DNA from: Streptomyces sp. C10-9-1
Lineage (GTDB): Bacteria; Actinomycetota; Actinomycetes; Streptomycetales; Streptomycetaceae
Reading direction: 5' to 3'
DNA: 64,000 nt
Assembly: GCF_024497955.1 (NCBI RefSeq)
Contig: NZ_JANHKP010000007.1
Location: forward strand, 246,831-310,830
Below are positions 8,213-17,290 of this stretch, piece by piece. A model generated the notes under the pieces. The model saw only the letters and a program-made list of their open reading frames with translations. It had not been told where the DNA came from and made no database searches. Position numbers and translations under genes: made by a program. How positions within the stretch are numbered: the first letter of the stretch is position 1; each line of letters starts with the position of its first letter.

Positions 8213-8806
8213 TCAGTCGTCGAAGTGGAGTTCGGGCCGGGTCCAGAGGGTGAGGTCGCTGCCGGTGGCGACCGCCAGGGTCCGGCCGGAGGGGGAGAAC
8301 CCGGCCGCGCGGAGTTCCGAGTGCTCGGAGTGGAGGACGTGCCACCACGTCCCTCCCGCCGGGCCCTTGTGGGACCCGCCGTCGGCGGAGAGGATGACGC
8401 GGTCGTGGGGCCACTCGGGGCTGACGACGTCCAGGGTCCAGCCGTCCGGCGTGGTGCGGTGCAGTCCGCCGCCGAAGAGTCCGGCTATGCGTACCGGGAC
8501 GCCCGTGATGGGGCCGAGCCCGGGGCAGGTGAGGTCCGGGTGGGCGTCGGGGGTGCTCGTTTCCGGGTCAGGGTCCCGGTCGCGGGCGATCTTCTCGCCG
8601 GTGACCGCGTCGAAGAGTCCATGGCCGTCGCTGGACACGGCCATGACGAGATCGTGGCCGCTGTCGGGATGGACGGCGAATCCGATACCGAGAAGGCCCC
8701 CGATGGGAGTCCTGCGGTCCGTCACCGGCTGCCACGGCTCGGGAGCCGACATGACGGGGGCGGCGAGATAGCGCTCGCGCAGCTTCCGCCGGTACTCCGT
8801 GATCAC
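8213..8806 (-). CDS. Hypothetical protein, WD40-like repeats possible
   Basis: 197 residues, cytosolic, no signal peptide. The text contains beta-propeller-like phrases (LLGIGFAVHPDSGHDLVMAVSSDG, LRAAGFSPSGRTLAVATGSD), which suggest one or two degenerate WD40/quinoprotein-type blades, too few for a propeller. GTG at 8806 is chosen because AGGAGACGAC stands directly before it; further upstream the frame is Arg/Pro-rich and looks non-coding. Convergent with the small gene ending at 8152. Function unknown. Confidence 0.62.
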   Translation of the reverse strand: MITEYRRKLRERYLAAPVMSAPEPWQPVTDRRTPIGGLLGIGFAVHPDSGHDLVMAVSSDGHGLFDAVTGEKIARDRDPDPETSTPDAHPDLTCPGLGPITGVPVRIAGLFGGGLHRTTPDGWTLDVVSPEWPHDRVILSADGGSHKGPAGGTWWHVLHSEHSELRAAGFSPSGRTLAVATGSDLTLWTRPELHFDD

Positions 8807-9062
8807 GTCGTCTCCTCGGTACGGTCCGCGTCGTGGGCGCGGATCCGTGGCACCCTGCGCACATCGTCTCCCGGCGGTGGAGGGCGCGTCCCCCGGGGCC
8901 CACGCGGCGGCTGCCTGCCGTCGGCGCAGCGACGGCGCCGTCCGGCCCGGGCAGGCGCGGCCGGGAACGGCACGACGCGGCCCTCCCGTCCCGCCCGCCG
9001 GAGGGACGGAGGGAGGGACGGAGGACCGGCACCGGTCTCCCCGGGCCGTCTGCGCTCGGGTC

Positions 9063-9896
9063 TCAGCGGAAGGCCGCACCGTGGTCCGACACCCACTGCC
9101 GGAACGACCGGGCCGCGGACCCGGTGACCCGGGGAACGGTGTCGCGCACCTTCAGCAGCTCGTCGTTGACGTCACCACCCGTCAGGTCGAGTACGGCGTC
9201 GGCGATCTCGTCCCCCAGGAAGGGAGCCAACTGCCGGTGTGCCTCCTCGCGGCCCGTCTCGACGAGGGCCACCTCCCGCCCCAACTCGGCCGCGATGGCC
9301 GCCACCTGCCGTCGGACCGTGATGCGCTCCGGCCCGGTCAGCGCGTACGTCCGCCCCCGGTGACCCGGCTCGGTGAGCGCCACAGCGGCCACCGCCGCGA
9401 CGTCCGCGGGGTGGACGGTCGGGAGACCGACGTCGGGATACGGCGCCCGTACCAGGCCCCGTTCGCGGACCGACTGCGCCCACCACAGGGCGTTCGAGGC
9501 GAACTGGGTCGGCCGAAGGACGGTCCAGTCCATGCCGCTGCCCTTGACCAGGCGCTCGACGGCCAGGTTCCCGGCGGCCGCGGGCAGGTGCGGATGGGTC
9601 TGCACCGTGATCGACGACACGAGCACCACGTGCTCCACGCCCGCCTGCCGGGCGGCCTCCAGGACCCCCGCCTCCGCGCCCGTGCCCGACAACAGGAACA
9701 GCGAACGGGCCCCCTCCAGGGCGGCCTTCAGGGAGTCCGCCCGCGCGAGATCGCCCTGAACGGCTTCCGTGCCGTCAGGGAACGAGGCCCGTCGCACGTC
9801 GCGGGTCAGACCTCGCGCCGGCACGGCACCGGCCAGGTGCAGCTCCCGCAGCAGAGCACTTCCGATGTTCCCGGTCGCGCCGGTCACGAGGATCAT
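9063..9896 (-). CDS. NmrA-type NAD(P)-binding oxidoreductase
   Basis: 277 residues of atypical short-chain dehydrogenase. It starts with the nucleotide-binding MILVTGATGNIGSALLREL, has LFLLSG at the third strand, and VLRPTQFASNALWW in the substrate region in place of an active-site Tyr-X3-Lys. Such NmrA/TMR-like proteins bind NAD(P) and act either as reductases (azoreductase-like or quinone-type) or as redox-sensing regulators. The start is supported by AGGAAGGGG about 6 nt upstream. It is divergent from the gene at 10115. Confidence 0.85.
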   Translation of the reverse strand: MILVTGATGNIGSALLRELHLAGAVPARGLTRDVRRASFPDGTEAVQGDLARADSLKAALEGARSLFLLSGTGAEAGVLEAARQAGVEHVVLVSSITVQTHPHLPAAAGNLAVERLVKGSGMDWTVLRPTQFASNALWWAQSVRERGLVRAPYPDVGLPTVHPADVAAVAAVALTEPGHRGRTYALTGPERITVRRQVAAIAAELGREVALVETGREEAHRQLAPFLGDEIADAVLDLTGGDVNDELLKVRDTVPRVTGSAARSFRQWVSDHGAAFR

Positions 9897-10114
9897 CGTC
9901 GCCCCTTCCTGTTCGTCGGCCGGTGGCCGCGTCCATCGGCACGCTAGGACCTCGTCCGCGCTTGAGGTCAAGGAGCGGTCCGCCCGGACGACGACGCCGC
10001 CGTGCCCGGCGGCCACGGCGGCGCCCCGCCCCCGGCACCCCTGCGCAGCCCCCGAGGTTCCCGGGAATCCGCCGCCGACGCCGGATGTCAGTGCCTGCGC
10101 CTACTGTCGTCCGC

Positions 10115-10591
10115 ATGGAGCAGCACGACACGGAGCAGCACGAGGCACCCGTCCTCTTCCCTCTGGGCGGGGACTTCCTCCCCGTGGCCGGTATCGAGTC
10201 CCTGACCCTGGACGGACGGCGGTACTACTTCGGGTTCGACTACAAGAGCGACATGGTCCTGTCCGTGCTCTTCGAGGACCCCGCGGACATGGCCGCCTAC
10301 GCGAGCACCTACCTGAGTCTGACGACAGGCCGGCAGGACGCGTCCTTCTGGGCTCGGGAGGCCGCCCGGTCCGAGGGAGCGTCCGGCCTGTGCGAGGACG
10401 GCAACGGGGAGTTCACCACCGAGGCGATACGCGGCGGACGGCTGACCCGGGGCCGGGAACGGCACCTGCGCTACCTCCTGTACGCCCTCGACCATGCCCG
10501 CCACGTCATCGCCACGGATCCGCCGCTGCCCGGCACCTGGTCGCCGCTCCTCGAAGCGGCCGCCGGTCTCCCGGACGACCCCGACGACTGA
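10115..10591 (+). CDS. Hypothetical protein
   Basis: 158 residues, acidic, cytosolic. It begins with a His/Glu-rich N-terminus (MEQHDTEQHE), then DGRRYYFGFDYKSDMVLSVLFEDPADM and a helical second half. No family is recognised. The ATG at 10115 lies 7 nt after a TACTGT box, which predicts a leaderless message. Codon use and sensible amino-acid composition support it as a gene. Confidence 0.62.
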   Translation: MEQHDTEQHEAPVLFPLGGDFLPVAGIESLTLDGRRYYFGFDYKSDMVLSVLFEDPADMAAYASTYLSLTTGRQDASFWAREAARSEGASGLCEDGNGEFTTEAIRGGRLTRGRERHLRYLLYALDHARHVIATDPPLPGTWSPLLEAAAGLPDDPDD

Positions 10592-10763
10592 CGTCCGGCA
10601 CCCGCCCGGGCGGCCACCGGCCGGCGCTTCCGCGACCGTCCCCGGTGGGCCGGGACGCGGCTCGGGGCTGCCGGTGCCGCACCCCGGTACGGGAGCCGCG
10701 GCCGTCCTGCCTCCCCGCGAAATCCGCTGTACCGCACGGCCTGCGGCGTCCGAGACTTGCGGG

Positions 10764-11717
10764 GTGAAGCTGCACCGGGACGAGATCACCGTCGACGAGT
10801 CGCTCGTCGTGTCGCTGCTGGAGCGTCAGCGGCCCGAGTGGGCCCGCCTGCCCCTGGCACCGGCGGGCGCGGGGACGGACAACGTCATGTACCGGCTGGG
10901 CGACGAGCTGGTGGTCCGCCTTCCCCGCACCGCCGCCGTGAACGACGCGCTCCGCAAGGAGCGGTACTGGCTGCCCCGGCTGGCTCCCTTTCTGCCGCAC
11001 GCCGTTCCGGAGCCCGTGCACACCGGAGCCCCCACCCGCGCGTACCCGCTGAACTGGTCGGTCTACCGCTGGATCGACGGCGAGGAGCCCGGTCCCGGTA
11101 CCGTGCGGGACTGGGAGGCGTTCGGGGCCGACCTGGCGGAGTTCGTCCGGGAGCTGCACGGCACCGCGCTGATGGGTGCGACGCCCCGGGACGGACTGAG
11201 CTGGTACCGCGGCGGCCCGCTCGGGGCCTGCGACTCGTGGGTCGGCGAGGCCTTCGACGCGTGCCGGGCCCTCGCCCCCGGGGTGAAGGACACGGAGCCG
11301 GGCGCGGCGGGGGACGCCGACGGGGGCGGGCCACTGGACGTCGACGCACTGGAGCGACTGTGGCGCAGGGCGCTCCGGCTGCCCGGCCCCGCCGGCCCGC
11401 CGCGCTGGCTCCACGGCGACCTCCGGCCGTCCAACCTGCTGGTCCGGGAGGGCGCGCTGCACGCCGTCATCGACTTCGGCGCGCTCTCGATCGGCTTCCC
11501 CGACGCGGAGCACGCGCCGCTGTGGGACCTGCCGCGCGCGGCGCGGGAGAGCTACCGCGCCGCCCTGGACGTGGACGGGGCGGCATGGGAGCGCGCCCGT
11601 GCCTGGGCGATCGCCGTCGGCGTCAGCGGGTACTCCCACTACCGCGGCAGCTGGCCCGCCTTCGCCGCCGCGTGCCGCGCTCGACTCGTGGCCGTCCTCA
11701 CGGACGCGGCGGGCTGA
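10764..11717 (+). CDS. Aminoglycoside phosphotransferase-family kinase
   Basis: 317 residues with the APH/choline-kinase fold: N-lobe start GTDNVMYRLGDELVVRLPR, catalytic loop WLHGDLRPSNLLV and metal-binding VIDFGALSIG. The Brenner-type HGDxxxxN motif and the DFG-like Asp are intact, so an active kinase is expected. Family members phosphorylate aminoglycosides, macrolides, sugars or other small molecules. Nothing here shows which, and no drug resistance should be inferred. The GTG at 10764 removes a low-complexity N-terminal extension. Inverted strand relative to the HAD-GNAT pair that follows. Confidence 0.86.
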   Translation: MKLHRDEITVDESLVVSLLERQRPEWARLPLAPAGAGTDNVMYRLGDELVVRLPRTAAVNDALRKERYWLPRLAPFLPHAVPEPVHTGAPTRAYPLNWSVYRWIDGEEPGPGTVRDWEAFGADLAEFVRELHGTALMGATPRDGLSWYRGGPLGACDSWVGEAFDACRALAPGVKDTEPGAAGDADGGGPLDVDALERLWRRALRLPGPAGPPRWLHGDLRPSNLLVREGALHAVIDFGALSIGFPDAEHAPLWDLPRAARESYRAALDVDGAAWERARAWAIAVGVSGYSHYRGSWPAFAAACRARLVAVLTDAAG

Positions 11718-11745
11718 GCAAGCCGGGCGGGTGTTCCGGTGGGCC

Positions 11746-12279
11746 TCACCGGTGGGCGCGGACCCACTGCGAGAGGACGGCGAAGTCGGCTTCCGTGAGT
11801 CCGCGGCGGTGGTCGACCAGGTGCAGCAGCGCGGGGCCCCGGTGGTGGGCCGCGACCCAGGTCCGGTCCGTCCCCGTGAGTTCGTCGTCCACCCAGGCGA
11901 AGGCACGGCCCCGGGCGGCGGCGACCAGGGAGCGGGTCTTCCAGTGGAGCCCGGCCCGCAGGTCCGCCTCCGCGGTGTCGGGCCGCTCGACGACCGGCAG
12001 GACGCGCAGGGCGGGCAGCCCGAGCCAGGGGGCGATGACCGTGTTGGCGTCGTCGGCCCAGGTCGACGCCCACACCAGCTCGCATCCCAGAGCCTCCAGC
12101 CGCCTGCCGTGCGCGGGGTCGATCCGGGAGACGAGGGGATGCTTCTCCGCCGCACGCGGCGCGTACGGCGAGCGGTACCCGGGGTAGCCGCCGGGGCGGA
12201 GTTCCGCGGGTGCCCCGAAGGGGATGAGGGGGCCGTCGACGTCGAGGAAGAGGAGCGGCCGGTCCTCCGGGCGGGTCAT
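11746..12279 (-). CDS. HAD-domain hydrolase-like protein
   Basis: 177 residues. It opens with the HAD motif I region LLFLDVDGPLIPFG (DxDG), motif II-like VWASTWADDAN, and ends with the acidic FAWVDDELTG motif. This is the Streptomyces-type short HAD protein often annotated as a secreted or hypothetical phosphatase-like protein. Substrate is unknown. Its ATG overlaps the GNAT stop (ATGA), so it is the second gene of a two-gene operon with translational coupling. Confidence 0.8.
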   Translation of the reverse strand: MTRPEDRPLLFLDVDGPLIPFGAPAELRPGGYPGYRSPYAPRAAEKHPLVSRIDPAHGRRLEALGCELVWASTWADDANTVIAPWLGLPALRVLPVVERPDTAEADLRAGLHWKTRSLVAAARGRAFAWVDDELTGTDRTWVAAHHRGPALLHLVDHRRGLTEADFAVLSQWVRAHR

Positions 12280-12989
12280 GCCCGCGCCCCGGGGTCTCCC
12301 GCGTCGTCCCCGGTGGGCCGGCGCGGGGAGTCGGGCACCGTGGCTCGCGGGGCGGAGGGCCGCCCGGACACCGCGTGGGCCCGGGCGGTCCCGCGGCGCG
12401 GCGAGGCGCCGTGGACGTCGTCCCCGGCCCGCCGCTCCGCCCAGACCTCCCGGGTGAGGGCGTACTCGACCTCGCCGTACTCGGATCCGGGCAGGGGATC
12501 GGGCCAGTCCTCGGTGTAGCGGCGGACGAGGGACAGCCCGGCCTTCTCCATCACCCGGCGGGAGGCGGTGTTGACCGCCATGGTGTCGGCCTTCACCCGC
12601 CGGACCCCGTACCCGGTGAACCCGGTGTCGATCAGCGCCCGCGCGCCCTCGGTGGCCAGGCCCCTGCCCCAGGCGGCCGTGTGCAGCCGGTAGCCCAGCT
12701 CCACGACGGCCGCGGTGTCCTCGGCGAGGGGACGGAACTCGAACCAGCCCAGGAAGGCACCCGTCTCCCTGCTCTCCGCCGCCCAGTAGCCCGGGGTCCC
12801 CAGGCAGGGATGGACGTGCATCAGCCGGGGAAGGGTGCGGGTCTCGACGGCCTCCAAGGTCGTCGGCCGCCCGCCGTTGACGAAGCGCATCACGGACGGA
12901 TCGCCGTCGAGGGCGAGCACCGGACCGGCGTCCCGGGCGGTGAACGGCCGCAGCGCCATCCGCCCGGTCGTGAGGAAGACGTCGTCCAT
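12276..12989 (-). CDS. GNAT N-acetyltransferase (RimJ-like) with C-terminal tail
   Basis: 237 residues. Residues 1-175 are a RimJ/RimL-type GNAT domain: RMALRPFTARDAGPVLALDGDP, the acetyl-CoA-binding region WGRGLATEGARALIDTGF and the final TASRRVMEKAGLSLVRRY. The last 60 residues are Arg/Pro/Ala-rich and unlike the family, possibly a disordered tail. GGAGGGAGGATGCGGCG before the ATG gives a strong ribosome site. The acetyl acceptor is unknown. It overlaps the HAD gene by 4 nt. Confidence 0.82.
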   Translation of the reverse strand: MDDVFLTTGRMALRPFTARDAGPVLALDGDPSVMRFVNGGRPTTLEAVETRTLPRLMHVHPCLGTPGYWAAESRETGAFLGWFEFRPLAEDTAAVVELGYRLHTAAWGRGLATEGARALIDTGFTGYGVRRVKADTMAVNTASRRVMEKAGLSLVRRYTEDWPDPLPGSEYGEVEYALTREVWAERRAGDDVHGASPRRGTARAHAVSGRPSAPRATVPDSPRRPTGDDAGDPGARA

Positions 12990-13319
12990 CGCCGCATCCT
13001 CCCTCCGGTCGCGGGCCCGCACCAGCGGATTTCCGTCCCCGTGCGGCCCGCTCCGAACGCGGGCGCGGCCGGGCGGCGGGGGCGCCGGGGCCCGGTCGGG
13101 CGGGCACGCGGCGCGGCCTGCCGGGGGACGGCCCGGCCCGGGGAACGGCGCGTGGGCCCGTCCCCGGTCCGGCCTCCCGGGAGCCGCGCCGGGCGCCGGG
13201 GGCGGGGAGGGCGAACCGTTCCGGCCGAAGGGACCGCGCCGGCGGGGTGATCGCCCGCGTCCGGGTCCGCGGCGCCGGGCGCCCGCCGCTCCTCGCGGCA
13301 CTGCGGCCGCCGCCGCGCG
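12990..13319. other. GC-rich intergenic region, no gene seen
   Basis: 330 bp of extremely GC-rich sequence between the GNAT promoter side and the asparaginase stop. All frames give Arg/Gly/Pro/Ala-rich text. No gene, terminator with a U-tract or repeat could be supported. Confidence 0.5.
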
Positions 13320-14300
13320 TCAGAAGACGGCGCGGACCTCCCCGACCTTCGCCCCGCCGCCCAGGAGCGGCAGATGACCGATCCGCTCGACGACCGGGGC
13401 GTCCACACCCATCAGCCGCAGCGCCCGGGCCATGACCGGGCCGAGGGCCCGACCGGCGCCGTCGTCGATCTTGAACGCCAGCGCGCGCCCGTCCGCGAGC
13501 GCCACCGCCTGCACCGCCTCCGCGCCCATCTTCGACAGGGACCCCGGCAGCTCCCGCATCAGCCAGGTGTCCGGACGGCGGGTGCCCGCCACGTACTCCG
13601 GATGGGCCCGCATCGCGTCCGCGACCCGGCGCTCGGGGCTGTCCGGGGCCGCCAGGACCAGGTGGCGGTAGGCGCGGGCCAGGCCGGTCAGCCCGATCGC
13701 CATCAGCGGTGCCCCGCAGCCGTCGGTGCCCACCGCCGCGACCTGCTCGCCCGCCGCCTCCTCCACGACGGAGTGCACCAGGCGCTGGAGCGGGTGGGCG
13801 GGGTCGAGGTAGCCGGCCCGGTCCCAGCCGTTCAGGGCGCAGGCCGCGAGCATCGCGGCGTGCTTGCCCGAGCAGTTCATGGTGACCTTGTCGCGCACCC
13901 GGCCGGCCGCCAGGTACGCCTCGGCCTCGGCGGGGTCGAGCGGCAGGTCGGGCGGGGTGCGCAGGTCGTCGGCGGTCAGGCCGGCCTCGTCGAGCATCCG
14001 GCGGACGAGTGCGAGGTGGAACTCCTCCCCGGAATGGCTGGCCGCGGCCAGGGCCAGGCGCTCGCCGGACAGGTCGAGCCCCGCGCGGAGCACGGCGGCC
14101 GCCTGGAACGGCTTGTTGGACGACCGGGGGAAGACGGGCGCCTCCGGGTCCCCGACCGCCAGCTCCACGCTTCCGTCCGCCGCCAGCACCACCAGGGAGC
14201 CCCGGTGGTGGCCCTCGACGAAGCCCGAGCGCACCACCTCCGCGAGTACCGGGGGCGCGGGCTGCGGGGCTATGCCGGAAGGGGCGGGGGACGGTGTCAT
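13320..14300 (-). CDS. L-asparaginase II family protein
   Basis: 326 residues, cytosolic, the thermolabile (Rhizobium-type) asparaginase family. Diagnostic segments are [16 protein letters not shown] near residue 60, [14 protein letters not shown] near 150 and [16 protein letters not shown] near 200. The family hydrolyses L-asparagine to aspartate and ammonia. ATG at 14300 is used; the frame extends back to 14363 but the extra residues are Gly/Ala-rich. The rsiG stop lies 66 nt upstream on the same strand, so co-transcription is possible. Confidence 0.9.
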   Translation of the reverse strand: MTPSPAPSGIAPQPAPPVLAEVVRSGFVEGHHRGSLVVLAADGSVELAVGDPEAPVFPRSSNKPFQAAAVLRAGLDLSGERLALAAASHSGEEFHLALVRRMLDEAGLTADDLRTPPDLPLDPAEAEAYLAAGRVRDKVTMNCSGKHAAMLAACALNGWDRAGYLDPAHPLQRLVHSVVEEAAGEQVAAVGTDGCGAPLMAIGLTGLARAYRHLVLAAPDSPERRVADAMRAHPEYVAGTRRPDTWLMRELPGSLSKMGAEAVQAVALADGRALAFKIDDGAGRALGPVMARALRLMGVDAPVVERIGHLPLLGGGAKVGEVRAVF

Positions 14301-14366
14301 GGCAGTCGGCTCCAGTGCGGCGGGACCCGCCCCCCGAAGCCCTCCGGGGGTCGCCCGGAGCACCGC

Positions 14367-15011
14367 TCAGGTCAGCAGATCGTCTACTTGTGCTTCGCCC
14401 TCACGGTACCTGCGGGCAATCTCGGCACTGCAATCGTCGGCCGTGCGCTGGAGCTCCTGCCTGCGGCGGGAGACCTGGCGCTCATAGGAGATCAGGCGCC
14501 CCATCGCCGTCCGGAGCTCCTCGTCCGTCCGGGCGTCGAGGTCGGAGAGCGCGATCTCGTCCAGCATCTCGGAGGCGAGGCGCCGGTACTCCTCACCGTG
14601 CGGCGTCGACAGGGTGACGTGGCGGGCGGAGGAGCCCCGCCGCGAGGGCGGGTCGGCCAGGATCTCGGAGAGCCGGTCGACCACCGGGGACTCCGGGTCG
14701 GCCCGGCGCCCCACCTCGGCCCGCAGGATGTCGAGGCGGCCCTGGACCAGGCGGCGCAGATAGCTGAGGTCGGCCTCGTCCCGCTGGGATTCGCGCCGGA
14801 GGGTGCGCAGCTCGGTCAGGCGCAGGGCCCGGAGATCGGGCGGCGGGAGGCCGGGACGGCCCCCCTGGGCGCCGGCCGGGTCCGCGCCGGGCGCCGGGGG
14901 CGTCCCGGGGGCGCCGGGCTCCTGTGCCGCGCCGCCCGTGCCGCCGCCGTCCGGCAGGGTGTCCGGTACGGCGCCGAGCCGGCGCCCGGCGCCGGAAGAT
15001 GTGGTGGTCAT
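14367..15011 (-). CDS. rsiG: RsiG, c-di-GMP-dependent anti-sigma factor for WhiG
   Basis: 214 residues: a disordered Pro/Gly-rich first 60, then a helical domain. Two copies of E(X)3S(X)2R(X)3Q(X)3D are exact, at E79-S83-R86-Q90-D94 and E177-S181-R184-Q188-D192. In Streptomyces RsiG these paired helices each contribute to binding a c-di-GMP dimer, and the complex holds the sporulation sigma factor WhiG inactive. The double motif makes the call strong. whiG is not in this window, as expected. The gene is divergent from dtd. Confidence 0.94.
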   Translation of the reverse strand: MTTTSSGAGRRLGAVPDTLPDGGGTGGAAQEPGAPGTPPAPGADPAGAQGGRPGLPPPDLRALRLTELRTLRRESQRDEADLSYLRRLVQGRLDILRAEVGRRADPESPVVDRLSEILADPPSRRGSSARHVTLSTPHGEEYRRLASEMLDEIALSDLDARTDEELRTAMGRLISYERQVSRRRQELQRTADDCSAEIARRYREGEAQVDDLLT

Positions 15012-15167
15012 GTGCTTCGTCCGTCCCCTCGCGACCGGTGCACGGGCTCCCACGGCCCGAGGGGCCCGAAGTGCACCGCCTGGATGCATCGTGCCATTCG
15101 GATCCGCGCCGACGCAGGCGGTCCGCACCGGTTCGGCCCCGAATGGCGGCCGGGTAGTTTTCTCCGC

Positions 15168-15605
15168 ATGCGTGCAGTGGTGCAGAGGGTGGACGGCGCG
15201 AGCGTCGTCGTGCCGGGTGAGTCGGGTCCCGAGACGGTCGGCGAGATCACGGGCGAGGGGCTGTGTGTGCTGGTCGGGGTGACCCATGACGACACCCCGG
15301 CGAAGGCGGCCCAACTGGCCAGGAAACTATGGTCGGTTCGTATGCTGAAGGATGAGAGGTCCTGTTCGGACGTGGACGCGCCGCTGCTGGTGGTCTCCCA
15401 GTTCACCCTCTACGGGGACGCCCGGAAGGGGCGCCGGCCCACATGGAACGCGGCCGCCCCCGGCCCGGTCGCCGAACCGCTGGTCGACGAGGTGGTGGCG
15501 CAGCTGCGGGCCCTCGGCGCGACCGTGGCCACGGGCCGCTTCGGGGCCGGGATGCGGGTCTCGCTCACCAACGACGGCCCGTTCACGGTCCTGATCGAGG
15601 TCTGA
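15168..15605 (+). CDS. dtd: D-aminoacyl-tRNA deacylase
   Basis: 145 residues, the normal length of DTD. It removes D-amino acids and glycine mischarged onto tRNA. The family signatures are present: start [13 protein letters not shown], the catalytic [12 protein letters not shown], and the cross-subunit loop [14 protein letters not shown] at the C-terminus. The ATG lies 7 nt after a TAGTTT box, predicting a leaderless mRNA. It is convergent with ygfZ, with a hairpin between. Confidence 0.96.
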   Translation: MRAVVQRVDGASVVVPGESGPETVGEITGEGLCVLVGVTHDDTPAKAAQLARKLWSVRMLKDERSCSDVDAPLLVVSQFTLYGDARKGRRPTWNAAAPGPVAEPLVDEVVAQLRALGATVATGRFGAGMRVSLTNDGPFTVLIEV

Positions 15606-15636
15606 GCCGGGCCGGCGCGGTCCGCCCCCGAGGACG

Positions 15637-15665
15637 GCCCCCGGGCCGGGGCCGCGCCCGGGGGC
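15637..15665. terminator. Hairpin between convergent dtd and ygfZ
   Basis: GCCCCCGGGC, 9-base loop, GCCCGGGGGC: a perfect 10-bp GC stem 31 nt after the dtd stop and 16 nt from the ygfZ stop. Probably bidirectional. Confidence 0.6.
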
Positions 15666-15681
15666 GGGCTGCCGCCGGGTG

Positions 15682-16647
15682 CTACGGCTCGACCACCGTC
15701 TCCTGAGCGGCCGCGGTGTCCCCCGCCAGCAGCTCGGCGTCCACGGGCACGTTCCGCTTCACCAGGGCGAGCGCGATGGGCCCGAGTTCGTGGTGGCGGC
15801 CGGAGCTCGTGACGAAGCCGAGCTGGCGGCCCTCCTCGCCGTCGGCCGCCAGCCGCACCGGCGCCCCGGGACCGGGCAGGTGCACCTCGCTGCCGTCCAG
15901 GTGGAGGAAGACCAGCCGCCGCGGCGGCTTCCCCAGGTTGTGGACACGGGCCACGGTCTCCTGACCCCGGTAGCAGCCCTTCTGGAGGTGGACGGCGGTG
16001 CCGATCCAGCCCAGTTCGTGGGGGATGGTGCGGTGGTCCGTCTCGAAGCCCAGCCGGGGACGCCGGCCTTCGATGCGCAGCGCCTCGTAGGCGAGGATCC
16101 CGGCCGGCGGGCCGTTGTCCCCGGCGAAGGACTCCAGGTCCGCACGCGGCAGGAACAGATCGCGCCCGTACGCCGTCTCCCGCACCACGACACCGTCCGG
16201 CACCTGCGCGATGGACCCGGCGGGCAGGTGCACCACGGCGGTGTCCGCCGTCCGGTCCGCGATCTCGACCCGGTAGAAGAACTTCATCGACTCCAGGTAG
16301 GCGAGCAGCGCCTCCCGGGTGCCCGGCTCCACGTGCGCCCAGACGGTCGTGCCGTCGTCGACGAGGTAGAGCGCGTGCTCGATGTGCCCGTTCGCCGAGA
16401 GGATCAGGGCCTCGGTCGCCCGGCCCGCGGGAAGGTCGCTGACGTGCTGGGTGAGCAGCAGGTGCAGCCAGCTCAGCCGGTCGTCCCCGGTGACGGTCAC
16501 GACCCCGCGGTGGGAGAGGTCGACCATGCCCCGGCCGTCGGCGAGTGCGCGCTGCTCACGGAACAGGTCGCCGTAGTGGGCGGCGACCCCTTCGTCGCGT
16601 CCCTCGGCCGGTACGGCACCGGGGAGGGACAGGAGAGGGCTCTTCAT
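15682..16647 (-). CDS. ygfZ: YgfZ/GcvT-like folate-binding protein
   Basis: 321 residues. It has the GcvT-like tetrahydrofolate-binding fold and the diagnostic YgfZ motif KGCYRGQE at residues 223-230, whose Cys is conserved. In E. coli YgfZ supports assembly or repair of a subset of Fe-S proteins; the same housekeeping role is expected. It begins 10 nt after the nur stop, so it is probably the second gene of a nur-ygfZ transcript. No strong ribosome site precedes the ATG. Confidence 0.93.
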   Translation of the reverse strand: MKSPLLSLPGAVPAEGRDEGVAAHYGDLFREQRALADGRGMVDLSHRGVVTVTGDDRLSWLHLLLTQHVSDLPAGRATEALILSANGHIEHALYLVDDGTTVWAHVEPGTREALLAYLESMKFFYRVEIADRTADTAVVHLPAGSIAQVPDGVVVRETAYGRDLFLPRADLESFAGDNGPPAGILAYEALRIEGRRPRLGFETDHRTIPHELGWIGTAVHLQKGCYRGQETVARVHNLGKPPRRLVFLHLDGSEVHLPGPGAPVRLAADGEEGRQLGFVTSSGRHHELGPIALALVKRNVPVDAELLAGDTAAAQETVVEP

Positions 16648-16657
16648 GCGAACAAGC

Positions 16658-17095
16658 CTACGACCCGGTAGGCGGGGGCTTTGCGGAGCACGTCGCGCAC
16701 CGGCCGAAGATCGCGAAGTGCTTCATGTCCGTGTCGAAGCCGAACTCCCGGCGCAGCTTCTCGGTGAACTCGGCCGCGACGGCCACGTCGGCCTCGATGA
16801 CCTCGGTGCAGTCCCGGCACACCAGGTGCAGATGGTGGTGGCGGTCCGCCAGGTGGTAGGTGGGGGCCCCGTGGCCCAGGTGGGCGTGGGAGACCAGGCC
16901 CAGCTCCTCCAGCAGCTCCAGCGTGCGGTAGACCGTGGAGATGTTGACGCCCGACGCCGTCTTGCGCACCTCGCCCAGGATCTCGTCCGGGGTGGCGTGC
17001 TCCAGGGTGTCGACGGCCTCCAGGACGAGCTGGCGCTGCGGGGTCAGCCGGTACCCGCGCCTGCGCAGATCGGACTTCCAGTCGATGCTCACCAC
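16658..17095 (-). CDS. nur: Nur, nickel-responsive Fur-family repressor
   Basis: 145 residues, identical in length to S. coelicolor Nur. All metal ligands known for Nur are present at the same numbers: nickel site H70, H72 and H126, and second site H33, H86, H88 and H90. Two CXXC pairs also occur (C93/C96, C133/C136). Nur bound to Ni represses nickel uptake genes and sodF, indirectly inducing the Ni-SOD. The winged helix region is RLTPQRQLVLEAV...STVYRTLELL. TAGACT ends 6 nt before the GTG start, so the message is probably leaderless. Confidence 0.97.
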   Translation of the reverse strand: MVSIDWKSDLRRRGYRLTPQRQLVLEAVDTLEHATPDEILGEVRKTASGVNISTVYRTLELLEELGLVSHAHLGHGAPTYHLADRHHHLHLVCRDCTEVIEADVAVAAEFTEKLRREFGFDTDMKHFAIFGRCATCSAKPPPTGS

Positions 17096-17290
17096 GCCCC
17101 CAGTCTAGGCGGGTACGGCCCGCGGGCGGGCGGGCGCGGGCCCGTCGGGCGGCACACCCGGCGGGATTCCGCCGGGGAGGGGCGCACCCGCGGGGTGGCG
17201 GGGGTCCGGACCGCGGGCCTTCGGTGTCCGCGCCGGACGGGGAGGCGCGGGGCGCGGGCGGGCCCGGAGCGGGCCCGCCCCGCGGCGGGC

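Noticed and set aside
10764..11717. Aminoglycoside resistance gene
   Set aside because: The kinase fold is clear but the family is broad and nothing points to a drug substrate.
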